Assembly (NCBI GenBank): GCA_023213395.1
Contig: CM041465.1
Coordinates: 69,199,741-69,263,740, forward strand
Direction of reading: 5' to 3'
Length of the DNA stretch: 64,000 nt
Origin: Cycas panzhihuaensis
Lineage: Eukaryota; Cycadophyta
A program made the translations under genes and the position numbers. Numbering within the stretch: the stretch's first letter is position 1; each line of letters starts with the position of its first letter. Positions 48,661-59,139 of the stretch are shown here, piece by piece. The notes beneath the pieces were generated by a model. That model searched no databases, was not told the origin of the DNA, and saw only the letters and a list, made by a program, of their open reading frames with translations.

Positions 48661-50200
48661 TAGAACAAGGAGTTATAGAAATAAATAAAGTAAAGGAAGA
48701 ATCAATGTATGATGAAGAAGAAGAAATCCCAAATTATCCTACAGAATTCACAGAAGTCAATATTGGGGAAAGAAAAATAGAAAATACCCCTAGCCACAAA
48801 ATCAGAAACAAAGAAGATATTGAAGTAACCAAATTGAAAACTACTAAAATTAATGTCGGAAGTAAAGAGGACCCCAAGATAATACAAATTGGAGACTATT
48901 GGGATAACCAAATAATAGCACAGGGTCAGCAATTGTTTGAAGAATTTCGTGATGTATTCACATGGTCATATAAAGACATGAAGGGTATTCCCTTAGAAAT
49001 TGGAATGCATCACATTGATTTGATAGAAGAAGCAAAACCCGTAAAGTAGAGATCGTATCACATGAATCCTAAGTATAAAGAAAAGGTCAAAGTAGAGATA
49101 GACAAAATGCTGGAAGCAGGATATATCTACAAGATCGACTACAGTGACTGGGTGAGCCCTGTAGTAGTAGTTCCAAAAAAGAACAGGAAAATACATGTCT
49201 GTATGGATTATAGACAATTGAATAAGGTAACGAAGAAGGATCCTTTTCTATTACCCTTTATAGAAGATATTTTAGAAGCCGTAGGGGGAAATGAGATATA
49301 TTCCTTCACTGACACATTTAGTGAGTACAATCAAGTGCAGATTGCTCTGGAAGACTAAGCAAATACTACATTCATTACAGAATGGGGAACTTACGCCTAC
49401 AAAGTAATGCCATTCAGTCTTACAAATAGTAATCAACATCTTTCAAAAATTGATTGGGGAAAGAGTGGCAGTATTCTTAGACGATTGGACGTTATATGGA
49501 TTGATGAAAAATCATATGGAAAACTTAAGGGAGATGTTGCAGACATGTCAAGAAAATAAGTTGTGTTTAAATCCAGAGAAATGTACCTTTTTGGTACCCT
49601 TTGGGAACCTATTAGGACACATCGTCAGCAAGGAGGGATTGCTAACAGATCCAACCAAAGTATATGCAATCATATACTTTCCCATACCACTCACGAGGAG
49701 ACAATTGAAAGGTTTCTTGGGTTTAACCAGATATTACAAAAAATTCATCAGGGGATATGCATGCATATCGAGACCCCTTGAGGAATTATTAAAAAATAAT
49801 ATTAAATGGGAATGGATGGAAGAACAACAACAAGCATTTGAAGCATTGAAACAAGCCATTATATCAACACCTATATTATGATTTCCTAATTGGAATAAAA
49901 CCTTCTATGTATATGTAAATGCTTCACAATATGCTATTGGATGTGTATTGGCCCAACTAAGCGATGACAAGATAGACCATTCGATATACTTTATAAGTCA
50001 AAAACTCGCGAAAGCATAATAGAACTATACCACGATGGAGAGAGAAGCGCTTGGGATGGTGTATGCACTATAGAAGTTTCAACACTATTTATTAGTGAAT
50101 CAATTCTTGTTCTTTGTGGACCATCAAGCACCGATACATCTCGTAAACAAACCAATAATGAAATGGCCAATCAGCAGGTGGCTAATGCTATTCTAGGAAT
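48661..50200 (+). pseudogene. pol: Element C reverse transcriptase and RNase H
   Basis: The RT leader (to 49049) has V-F-T-W-S-Y-K-D-M-K-G-I-P as in B2. RT proper is 49062-49881: S-P-V-V-V-V-P-K-K-N, V-C-M-D-Y-R-Q-L-N-K-V, then a small deletion and frameshift at about 49420-49450 that removes most of the L-T-N-A-P-x-x-F-Q segment. Intact catalytic V-F-L-D-D-W-T-L-Y follows at about 49471-49497, then L-G-H-I-V-S-K-E-G and F-L-G-L-T-R-Y-Y. RNase H at about 49885-50180 begins Y-V-Y-V-N-A-S, so its first Asp is Asn. Both enzymes are dead. Confidence 0.9.
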
Positions 50201-51584
50201 TGTCTTTCAAAATCATTGTGAAACCAGGAAAAGCTCATATTATACCTAACCAGTTGTCAAGAATTTTGAATGGGGAAAAAGCCACAAGAGTACCAAATGA
50301 CTTTCCAGATGTGGTGTTGTTCAGTGTGGAGGCAGTTCTAATAGACTGGTATGAGGGAATACTAGAGTATTTAGCAACTGGGGAGGTACCACCAGAATTG
50401 GACCACACAGAATGGAGGAATTTTGTCAAAAAGGCAGAACCGTATCAATTAATAAACGAGGAATCATATAAATTAGGACCAGATAAAATATTGCAGCGGT
50501 GCATCTGGCCACACGAGACCAACCAGATTATGTCCCAAGCACATGAAGGTGTAGCAGGTGGACACATGGGAAAAGGAAAATTTTGATGTCTGGATTCTAG
50601 TATCCATCTATGTTAGAGGATGTAAGAAGCTGGATTCAAGCATGTGACTATTGTCAATGGGTTGGGAAACCTAATCATCAAGATTTCCAACCCCTACATC
50701 CCATTCTACCTCTGGCACCATTCGAGAAATGGGGGCTCAACTTCGTTGGACCGATTAAACCAGCTACCCGACGATCCAAAGCTTGATATATCTTAGTGGC
50801 AACTGATTATATGACCAAGTGGGTAGAAGCAAGAGCCTTGAGGAAAGAAGATGCATAAAGTATGACCTAATTTCTATACAAAGTGATTATTACACATTTT
50901 GGATGCCCTCTAGAGATTGTAAGTGATCAAGGGGCCCATTTTCTCAATCAAACCATAGAGATATTAACATCGGCCTTCATGATAAGCCATCAGAAGTCTA
51001 CACCGCATTATCTAAGGGCAAATGGGCAAGCAGAAAGTTCAAACAAAATAATTAAAAACTGCTTAAGGAAAATATATGATGTAGGGAGATCTGATTGGGC
51101 TGAGAAACTGCCATCCGTGTTAGGGGCATTTAGAACAACCTATAAAAGATCAATTGGACAGACTCCATTCTAGCTCATTTACGAAATAGAGGCCATTCTT
51201 CTGACCGAGTTCAAGATACTGAGCCTAAGAACCGCCAAGCAACGTCAATTAGATGACTTCCAATCCTTACGACAACGATTGGAAGAATTAGTGTGATTAG
51301 AAGAAAAACGATATATGGCGAAATGGTTATAAAACATAGAGAAAAGATGGTAAAAAGTGTGGCATGATCGACATCTATGCAAACCACAATTTAAAGAAGG
51401 TAACCAAGTGTTGCTCTATGACAAGAAGTTCAGAATGCACCCTGGAAAACTCAAGATGTGGTGGTTAGGACCTTACATCACAAAAAAAATCTTCGAGAAT
51501 GGATCGATGCAACTACGGCAAATCAATGGGCCATTGCTACCAACCCGAGTGAATGGTAGCAGGTTAAAACCATACATCAAGTAG
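50201..51584 (+). pseudogene. Element C integrase
   Basis: The RNase H-integrase tether is 50200-50586. The zinc-binding residues follow (H-E-G-V-A-G-G-H at about 50540; C-D-Y-C-Q-W-V-G-K-P at about 50645, in a shifted frame). The core starts W-G-L-N-F-V-G-P-I at about 50730, where the first catalytic Asp has become Asn. The second Asp is intact in V-S-D-Q-G-A-H-F (about 50920) and the Glu in N-G-Q-A-E-S-S-N-K (about 51020). The C-terminal domain (51357-51584) has W-L-G-P-Y-I-T and V-N-G-S-R-L-K-P-Y. This resembles B2 throughout. Confidence 0.9.
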
Positions 51585-52440
51585 ACTAGCCTACTAGCCA
51601 GATCATCTGGTTATACCATAGTGTGTTACATGAAGTTGAGGCAAATCAAATTTCCTTGATACCAGAATGTAATCTAGTTCGGTATGGAAACAAAAATACA
51701 AAAAAATTGAAAAAATAAGAAAAAATAATCGTAACTCATATTATATACATAAGCAATAAGAAGAATCATCAATAACAAGGATATTATGACAAAATGAATC
51801 AAGGATAAGAAAGAATTCTATAAAAAAAATCTAATTTTTTCACATACATACTGATAAAATACACTATACATACCGAGAAAAGTATGTTACCAGGTACGCA
51901 CTATGTAAAATAAGTCAAAATATACTATACGTACTGGGAAAAGTATGTTACCAAGTACGCACTGTTGAAAATAAGTCAAATTACATTATACATACTAGAA
52001 AAGTATGCTACTTGGTACACACTGTGTAAAATAGGCCAAAATATATTATACGTACTAAAAAAGTACACTGTCGGGTACGTACAGTTAAAAAAAGTGGATA
52101 AGTTAACCAGTTTACACTATACATACCTGAAAAAGTATGCAGTCAAAGTATGCATAGAAGAAAAGGGTCAAATAAGATAAAAGTATATATTGTGTACCTA
52201 TAAGCATTCTCACACAATACACAACAGAAAATCGAGGATGATTCTGCTCAGATTCTCAACAGCAAGTAGCCGAGGGAAACCCTTATGACTCAAGGAGACA
52301 GAAGGATGAAATCTAGCTTCAAATCAGAGTGCATACTTCCAGAAAATAGTGACCATACCAACAAAGGTACACACATAGGATTTGTATATGTATTTCTAGG
52401 TTATTTCAGTTTTCTCTCTAGAATTCCATAGCCCATCACG
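51585..52440 (+). other. Element C spacer between integrase and the extra ORF
   Basis: Untranslated-looking, with the 61-bp array in its middle. The stretch just before 52430 (TTTCAG, TTTTCTCTCTAG) resembles a plant 3' splice site, pyrimidine-rich and ending in AG. Confidence 0.5.
51863..52170 (+). repeat. Five imperfect about 61-bp tandem repeats in element C
   Basis: Units begin at 51863, 51924, 51985, 52045 and 52116 (spacing 61, 61, 60, 71). Each has the order (C/T)TATAC(G/A)TAC, GAAAAGTATG or similar, then GGTACGCAC or a variant. GTAC words recur in each unit and in the LTR. Confidence 0.85.
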
Positions 52441-53523
52441 AGGACAGCAAGTTGTCAGGAGACTTTTCTTCCTAAATTAAGAAAAGACCTTGAAGCTTTA
52501 CCTTCTCAATTTCAGACCAAGATTAAGCAAGCTGCTTGGAGAGAATACATATATTGTAACCCTATGTATTATGACCAAGAAATTATGGAAAGTATCTTAA
52601 TAGAATTAAAAAAGGATATGAGGAAAATTAAGTTAGATGCGGAGATTATGCATTTGATAATAGGACTTCCCAACGAAGGGGAAGTACCCACGCCAACCAA
52701 GTGATCAGAAGTGGACCGTGAGTTATGGCTAAAAGAATTCTGTCAAGAAAACACACAACTTACTCTAGGAGGAATCCGTGTGGCAGACATAAAAGATATT
52801 TGATTGCAATGGATAGCAAAAGTCATAAATTCTGGGTTTTTATCAAAAAGGAAATACACAAACATTCCAGGGGGAATGATGCCAATACTACTAAAAATTC
52901 AGGATGGGGAGAAATTGAATTGGTTAGAATTCCTAGCGGATAACATGCAGCAGCAGCTTTAGGAAATAATGACTCATCCTTTTTGTCACCCTTCATTGTT
53001 GTTAGCCATTCTGTTCTATCAATGTCTAAATGTACAATTAATAAAAACAACTACTTCTCCAAAAGAACCACTAATTAAACGGTGGGTGACTGAGTTTCTG
53101 AATACTATACAAAATCAAGAAGTGAAAAAAAAGGTTCAAAAGCAAATGAGTAAAGTTCTCAAATGGTTACAACAAACCCCCGGGACACCCATTCCTCATC
53201 GGGCTAAGCAAACAATAAGGAAAAGTAGTAAAAGAAAGAAAGATGAGGAGGAACCAGTGGAGGTAGAATAAATAGAACCTTCTTTAGAAGAATGGGAACA
53301 ATTCCTACCCGTAATAGAAATGGGAGAGACATTAGCACCACCTCCACTAGATAATAAATCAAGCCAAATCATCCAATTAATTACGGAAATGGAAGAAGGG
53401 TATAAGGCAAAAATAACAACCCTTTAGGAAAAAATTAAAGAAAATGATGTAATAATTGCCATACTGACCCAAATTAATGAAGAAATTATGTCTATGTCAA
53501 TAGGACAGCGGCCGCAGGAGTAG
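52441..53523 (+). pseudogene. Element C extra reading frame between integrase and 3' LTR
   Basis: One frame runs about 360 codons from about 52441 to 53523, interrupted by a handful of single stops, nearly all explicable as transitions, and no frameshift. It contains I-I-G-L-P-N-E-G, then L-G-G-I-R-V-A-D-I-K-D-I, then I-P-G-G-M-M-P-I-L-L and G-E-K-L-N-W-L-E-F. From Ile-Arg to Leu-Asn-Trp the distance is the same as in B2 (41061 onward), and 15 of 50 positions are identical. A short hydrophobic stretch (L-L-L-A-I-L-F-Y, about 53000), a basic patch (K-S-S-K-R-K-K) and a helical C-terminus follow. I cannot assign a family. Start codon not identified; a spliced message is possible. Confidence 0.75.
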
Positions 53524-53614
53524 CCTTGAGAAGGGGAGGGAGAGGAATACCCCAAATTTTTAAAATTTTTGTTGAGCAAGGATGCTCAAACCCATCATGT
53601 TGACCTAAGATAGA

Positions 53615-54438
53615 TGTTGGAGCATATTGTGATACACTTGGTTATGGGAAGACTAGAGAGAGGCTGGGTAACTTTGGTTATGTAAGTGCAGACTGTACGA
53701 AGGTACACATACAACAATAAGTGGAAGAAATCATTATTTTGGGTATGTATGATAGGTGCATACCTAGTAAGATACGCAACACAGATACGTACCTTCGAAA
53801 GAACGCAAGTAGACACAAATGGTATGCATGACATGATTGGACAGAAGGAAGCTTTGGATGACATCAGACATACATACGGACAGATTAAGATAGCCATTAA
53901 GGGAAACTAACCAATGGTTAGGAAGAGGTACACTTGGACTAAAAGGGTACGGTTATGATAAACACTCACAGCCCTTCATCCAAAGGACACTAAATGAGCA
54001 TATTTAAGTGGCTTCACAAGGACCATTCGGTTAGGGTGAGAGCCAAGTATTCCATCACACATTGGTACGGAGACCAGTACGCATGGCAGCAGCCTAAACC
54101 GTGTATATCGATGGGTACTCATATGACAGAGTTAATGTATGAGGCTAGAATGCACAGGGAATGCATTCCAACACCTTGTGTACAGAAACTTATTGCTTAA
54201 TAAAAGAAGAGTTATATGGAAATTGTGGATTCTCTGTGTTTGCAAAGATTAAATGTGGAATATATGCTGATCTTTGTATTATTGTTTGCCACTGTGTTGT
54301 AATCATGTGGAAATGTTAATAAATCTGTGTGAACTATGTGGATGATGATGTTGATTGTGTCCTAAACTAGATTATAACATGTATTACCTTGATAAGTGTA
54401 TTGATCTCATAAGGGGTATGAAATCTATAAAGTCAACA
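53615..54438 (+). repeat. Element C 3' LTR
   Basis: TGTTGGAGC...GTCAACA followed by the ATTAC duplication. Differs from the 5' LTR by roughly one base in eight or nine, overwhelmingly transitions, plus a few short gaps. Confidence 0.93.
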
Positions 54439-54603
54439 ATTACTACTGGCACACCTTTGAGCATCAATGGCCTTGGAACTTTTCTTCCAATTTGATCTCT
54501 AATCTGATAATGACTTAATGGAGCTACCTCCTTTCTTGAATGCTCTATCTTTCACTAGACTTCTCCTCTCTCAGTCTTCTTAATCTTCTTCTTACAGCAG
54601 GAT

Positions 54604-54620
54604 GGCCTGCTCTGATACCA
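54604..54620 (-). other. Element D primer binding site (initiator Met)
   Basis: TGGTATCAGAGCAGGCC on the minus strand, immediately after the LTR. This is the standard copia primer site. Confidence 0.93.
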
Positions 54621-55013
54621 TGTTAGATTTTAATATGGAAAGCATTCAACTCCAACAATATTGAATAATATCAATGAATAAAGCAATGCTTGTATTAACA
54701 TAACACAAATAGATTATATCATAACATTGATGCACCATACACTCAACATGAGTTCCAATAATGATCATTACTCCATACACTACCTTAACCACCTTTATAT
54801 ACCAAATAGGTGGGAGGACATATAAGAGAAGTAATGCATGTGGGACAATTACCTTTAACTTAACCAATGATACGTTACCAATGACTGACCTTCTAATTTT
54901 CCACACAATATTATTATAAGGTATGACTCCTAGACCTTAATACTTAGGACTATGACTATTGACTCTAAGACACTTTACTAAGATACACATACATTAAACA
55001 TTATATTCTAACA
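54621..55013 (-). repeat. Element D 5' LTR
   Basis: 393 bp, followed on the right by the second TCATT duplication (55014-55018). Confidence 0.95.
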
Positions 55014-55018
55014 TCATT

Positions 55019-55406
55019 ATTGTAACACTTGGGAACTCAACCCAAAACCATAAAGCTAGTCAATCTAAACCTGTCTTTAAGAATAAGAATAGTATAAGTA
55101 ATAGGCCCTGTAATAACATTCATCACATACTCGTATAAGAGCTTGTTACCAATAAGTGTATAAATCAATACCCTTAAATAACTAGATTGATAGGCACCAA
55201 GACCAAGTACACCTCCCAATGATGCCATAGTTATGACATTAATATTACTCATCTACCATGGGATAGGGCTATAGTGCATGACCCATGATAATAGAGCTGA
55301 ACTCCAAAAGTTACTTTTAATAAACCAAGACTTGTAAATCTAGAAAAGAAGATCCAAGATCATGAGCACAAGAATTATATATGTAAAGCTTCTCTCCTTA
55401 ACACCA
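55019..55406. other. No recognised content between D and E
   Basis: AT-rich; a 71-residue minus-strand ORF here (55037-55252) has no recognisable features. Confidence 0.45.
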
Positions 55407-55411
55407 CCTAT

Positions 55412-55802
55412 TATAAAAACTCTTCCAAGATCTAAATACTATATGCATTTAACAAAATAGAAAGGAAAATTATTGAAATAATGAAATATTTAATCACATA
55501 AGAGTAAGACTAAGATGTATAAAGATTCACAGGTGAATTTGTCACTCTGTGAGGTTCCAATCTAGTAGAGCTTCTACATTAATAATAATTCAATGTATAA
55601 ATAATAGTGAAAATGGCCAATATATAGGCAATCCACCAAGGTTTATAGTAATATAATTGGCTGACATATTGGCACATGCGGCGGACCTAATATAATTATG
55701 CAATATGATTAAATTATAAATGAGGGTTACCTAATATTATATAAATATACATGAGTACATAAATAATACATGGTAATAAAGATGACATTATTTGTTTTAA
55801 CA
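55412..55802 (-). repeat. Element E 3' LTR
   Basis: 391 bp; the outer end has mutated from TGTG to TATA. Aligned with 62450-62838. Confidence 0.92.
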
Positions 55803-55819
55803 CCCCTTTTTAATAGCAG

Positions 55820-58560
55820 ATTCATTACATTTGATATCGAGATCATGCCATAACTGTTTAAACTTAGGTTTGTTAATTGCTTTAGTGAAAATATCTACAA
55901 CTTGGTCCTCAGTTAGCCGATAGATAAGATCAAGTTCTCTATTTTAGATATGTTCAGGATGAATTAATGATAGACCTTAATATGCTTGGTTCTAGTATGG
56001 AAGATAGCATTCCTTATCTTCTTCAGCATATTCTAGTTGTCATAGTAAAGAGTGATAGGTGTATTTTGTTAGTGTCCAAGCTTAATAAGAATGCTTTTGA
56101 GCTAAATCAACTATGTAGTGGTGTGAATAACTACTTTGTATTTGGCTTTAGTTGAGGAAAGAGGAATATTTGGCTGCTTGTTATAGCTCCAAGAGATTAC
56201 AACTAAGTTTATATTAAAACAGTATCCTGAAGTTGAATAGTGAGTATTCTAGCAACTTGCTTAATCAACATCCATATGTCCTTTCAGGATAGGGTACTTA
56301 ATTTGGTTATACTCAAGTCCAAATTAATGTGTGGCATGAATGTATTTAAGGATCCTAGTTGCAGATTTCTAGTGGGATTCTTTAGGCTTTGACATATGCT
56401 TAGAATAAATCTTGATTGCATAAGAGATGCCTAGTCAAGTGTGGGTGAGATAAATGAGACTCCCAACTAACTGCTAGTATAATGTAGAATCAATTGACTT
56501 TCCTTACTCGTCCAAGTTTATCTTGGTTTTTATTTTCATAGGAATTGGTATTAACTTATAATTTGTCATCCTGAATCTTTGCAAGAAGTCATTGGCATAT
56601 TTTATTTGAGACAGGAAGATGTGGCCTAGTTCTTGCCAAACTTTAATTCTAAGATAATAATAAAATAACCTAAGATCTATCATCTCAAAGTTACTCTTCA
56701 ATTATAACTATAGCCAAACTATGCCTTCAGTGTCATTTCTTGTGATTATAAGATCATCCACATTAAGAATGATAATTACGATCAAGTTATCTCTAACCCA
56801 AATATACAGATCTAGGTTAGAGGATAAATGATTGAATCTATACTAAGTGAGGAAGGCATTAATCTTTACGTACTAGGCATGTGGTGCCTACTTTAGTCTA
56901 TATAGAACTTTCTTGAGCTTACAAACTAAGTGTTCTTAGCTTGGAACAACATAGCTAGGAGGTTGCTTTAAGAAAACCTCTTATATGAGCTCTCCATTAA
57001 GGAAAGCACTTTTCACATCTATTTGGTAGACTAGATAATTGAATTGGGATGCTAGTGACATTACTAAACATAATATGGTCATGTTGGCCACTAATACAAA
57101 GGTCTTATCATAGTCTACCCTTTCTTATTGTTTCAAACTTTTTGTTATAAAGTGAGCTTTATAATGCTCGATGGCGTTATTTGCATAGAATTTGGTATTA
57201 TAAAGCCATTTACAATCAATTACCTTTTTTCTAAGTGGTAATTTGGTAGCTCCTAAGTTTTATTTTTTAGGATGGAGTTCATCTCTTCATCCATAGCTAC
57301 TTTCCATATTTGGTCTTTGACAACATCCTCAAATGTGGAAGGCTCAAGGGTTTCTAGGACACATGCAATTAGGGTAAAATTGATAGAGTGTCTCATCTTT
57401 AAAGGCCTTTTAACAATTATGGGAGGAGGAGGAGGAGCATCTTTTAACAACTGTTAAACCCACTTGGGAGGTGGTTGAATGTTGGTGGCTTCCACTTAAA
57501 GGTTATCAACTAAAATAGGTGGCATAGTTATACTTGCTTCTATTGTAGAAGTGGAGACTACTAGAATTGATTAAGGACCTAGTGTGTAGGAAGAGGCTTA
57601 TACTAGTGGCTCCAAAATTTATCTAAGAGGCACTTAAGATGCACCAACTTCATATGTTGCTATAAACTAAATTTGAGGTAAATTTAGGTCATACGAATCT
57701 TCTACAAAGATGAAATCACGAGTTGTGTATGTTTGGTTCCCAACAATGTTGAACACCTTATAGGCTTTGTAATTAGGTACATAGCCAAGGAAGATGCACT
57801 TAAGGCTTTTATCATCAAGCTTCTTTCTATTCTGCTTTGGGATAAGTTTGTATGTCATGCATCCAAATGTTTTTAAATGTGCAATAGTTGGTTTAAGACC
57901 TGACTAAGGTTCCTTAAGAGTGATATTCCTAACTACCATAGTGGGACTCTTATTGGTCATATATCCTTCAATCATAATTACTAAAATTTAGTGGCAAGAT
58001 TAGCAATATTTAGCATGGATTTTCCTTTAGTCACCAATGCTTGGTTCATCCTTTCAACTATATAGTTTTGTTATGGTATGTGAGGTGCTAAAAATTGGCA
58101 TTTGATGCTATATTCCTTGCAAAAATTATTGAATTAATTGGAAATGTATTCACCACCATTGTCAGATTTGAGTGTCTTAATGGTCATGCCCTTCTCATTT
58201 TCTACCTTAGCTTTGAATTCCTTAAATTTATCTAAGGCTTGGTACTTATTTCTCAAGAAGTAAACCCACACTTTCTTGGAATAATCATCTATGAATTTCA
58301 TAAAATATAGACTACCATTAAGTGATTGGATGAACACAGGCCCATAAATGTCTAAGTGGACCAACTCCAATGGTTGGGAGGCTTTCCTTACATTCTTAGA
58401 TGGGAATTTTTCTCTTTGATACTTTCCCACAAGGCAGGCCTCATAAATGCTACTATATCTCTTGATCTTGGGTAAACCATATACCATATGAAGTCGTGAC
58501 ATGACGTTCAAACTCTACATATTCAAGTGACCTACGCATTGATGTCATAATTGGTCTTTA
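55820..58560 (-). pseudogene. pol: Element E pol: integrase, RT, RNase H
   Basis: Minus strand, from right to left. Integrase is at 58511-57670, including a 125-codon open stretch with C-L-V-G-K-Y, P-L-E-L-V-H-L-D-I-Y-G-P, F-I-D-D-Y-S-K-K-V-W-V-Y-F and L-K-S-D-N-G-G-E-Y; both early catalytic Asp residues are present. The linker includes C-I-F-L-G-Y-V-P-N-Y-K-A-Y-K. RT begins near 57420 (A-M-D-E-E-M-N-S-I) and continues through about 56500 with breaks. RNase H and the C-terminal tail end at about 55820 (D-I-F-T-K-A-I-N-K). This is the usual copia order with integrase before RT. Confidence 0.88.
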
Positions 58561-59139
58561 ACACTATTAGAGGTAGATTATTCATCTGAGTATAAGCATT
58601 CACCTAGTTCTTAGATAGAAGAAGATTCTTCTATCATGACATCTTTCCCCTTGTCAAGTTATGTACTTTGGGCCTTAAGCAAGATTCTAAAGGTGGGTTA
58701 GTGGCTATAGGAATACTATCCAACTTGTATAAACCATTATCTTCATGACTAGCTACTACAAATTACCCAGTTGTATGATCCATAATGGTGCAGATGCCTT
58801 GACTGAAGAGGACATCCAAGTTCTGCGTCTTTATTTAGTTGATTAAAAGTATATTCATTTTCATGCCTATAACTAGAAATACATTATTGATATAGTGCTA
58901 ATTATTAGAATTTTTTATTGTTATTAGGGCCCTTCCAATTTTGGTCGTATTATATATCAAGTTGTCACCAAATACAAATGTTTGTGTGCTTATTAGATAT
59001 GTCCCTTCGAACATCTTTTCTGAGTCAATCATGTGGCGAGTGGCACTTGAGTTAAGAAGCCATGACTTGTCACAATGTTATGATGATAATATTATGAAGA
59101 ACAAGTTTTGTGAGAAGGTGTCCTAAATATTTATTACAT

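Larger units (their letters stand above)
43863..54438 (+). mobile_element. Element C: second, larger Ty3/gypsy retrotransposon inserted in D
   Basis: 10.6 kb with LTRs of 843 and 824 bp and perfect ATTAC target duplications (43858-43862 and 54439-54443). It has the same gene order and the same F-L-D-D-W RT motif as B2, but differs at most positions and has two additions: an in-frame Gag-like insert between protease and RT, and an about 300-bp tandem array after integrase. Primer site TTGGTTACATTGCC is a further tRNA-Asp-type variant. Confidence 0.93.
29821..55013 (-). mobile_element. Element D: minus-strand copia-type retrotransposon carrying gag and an ACR gene fragment, split by two gypsy insertions
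   Basis: Identical-length LTRs (393 bp) lie at 29821-30213 and 54621-55013, with perfect TCATT duplications outside. On the minus strand the primer site TGGTATCAGAGC follows the LTR at 54620 and a purine tract CATTAAGGGGAAG precedes the LTR at 30213, so the element runs right to left. Its own DNA is 54620-54444, 43862-43378 and 33648-30214, about 4.9 kb with LTRs; the rest is elements C and B2. The interior holds an ACR-like fragment and a copia-type gag but no recognisable integrase or RT, so it was non-autonomous. Confidence 0.93.

Noticed and set aside
53000-53045. Hydrophobic segment of the element C extra ORF as an envelope membrane anchor
   Set aside because: It is only about 13 residues of continuous hydrophobicity, B2's counterpart is not convincingly similar, and no signal peptide or glycoprotein features are seen.
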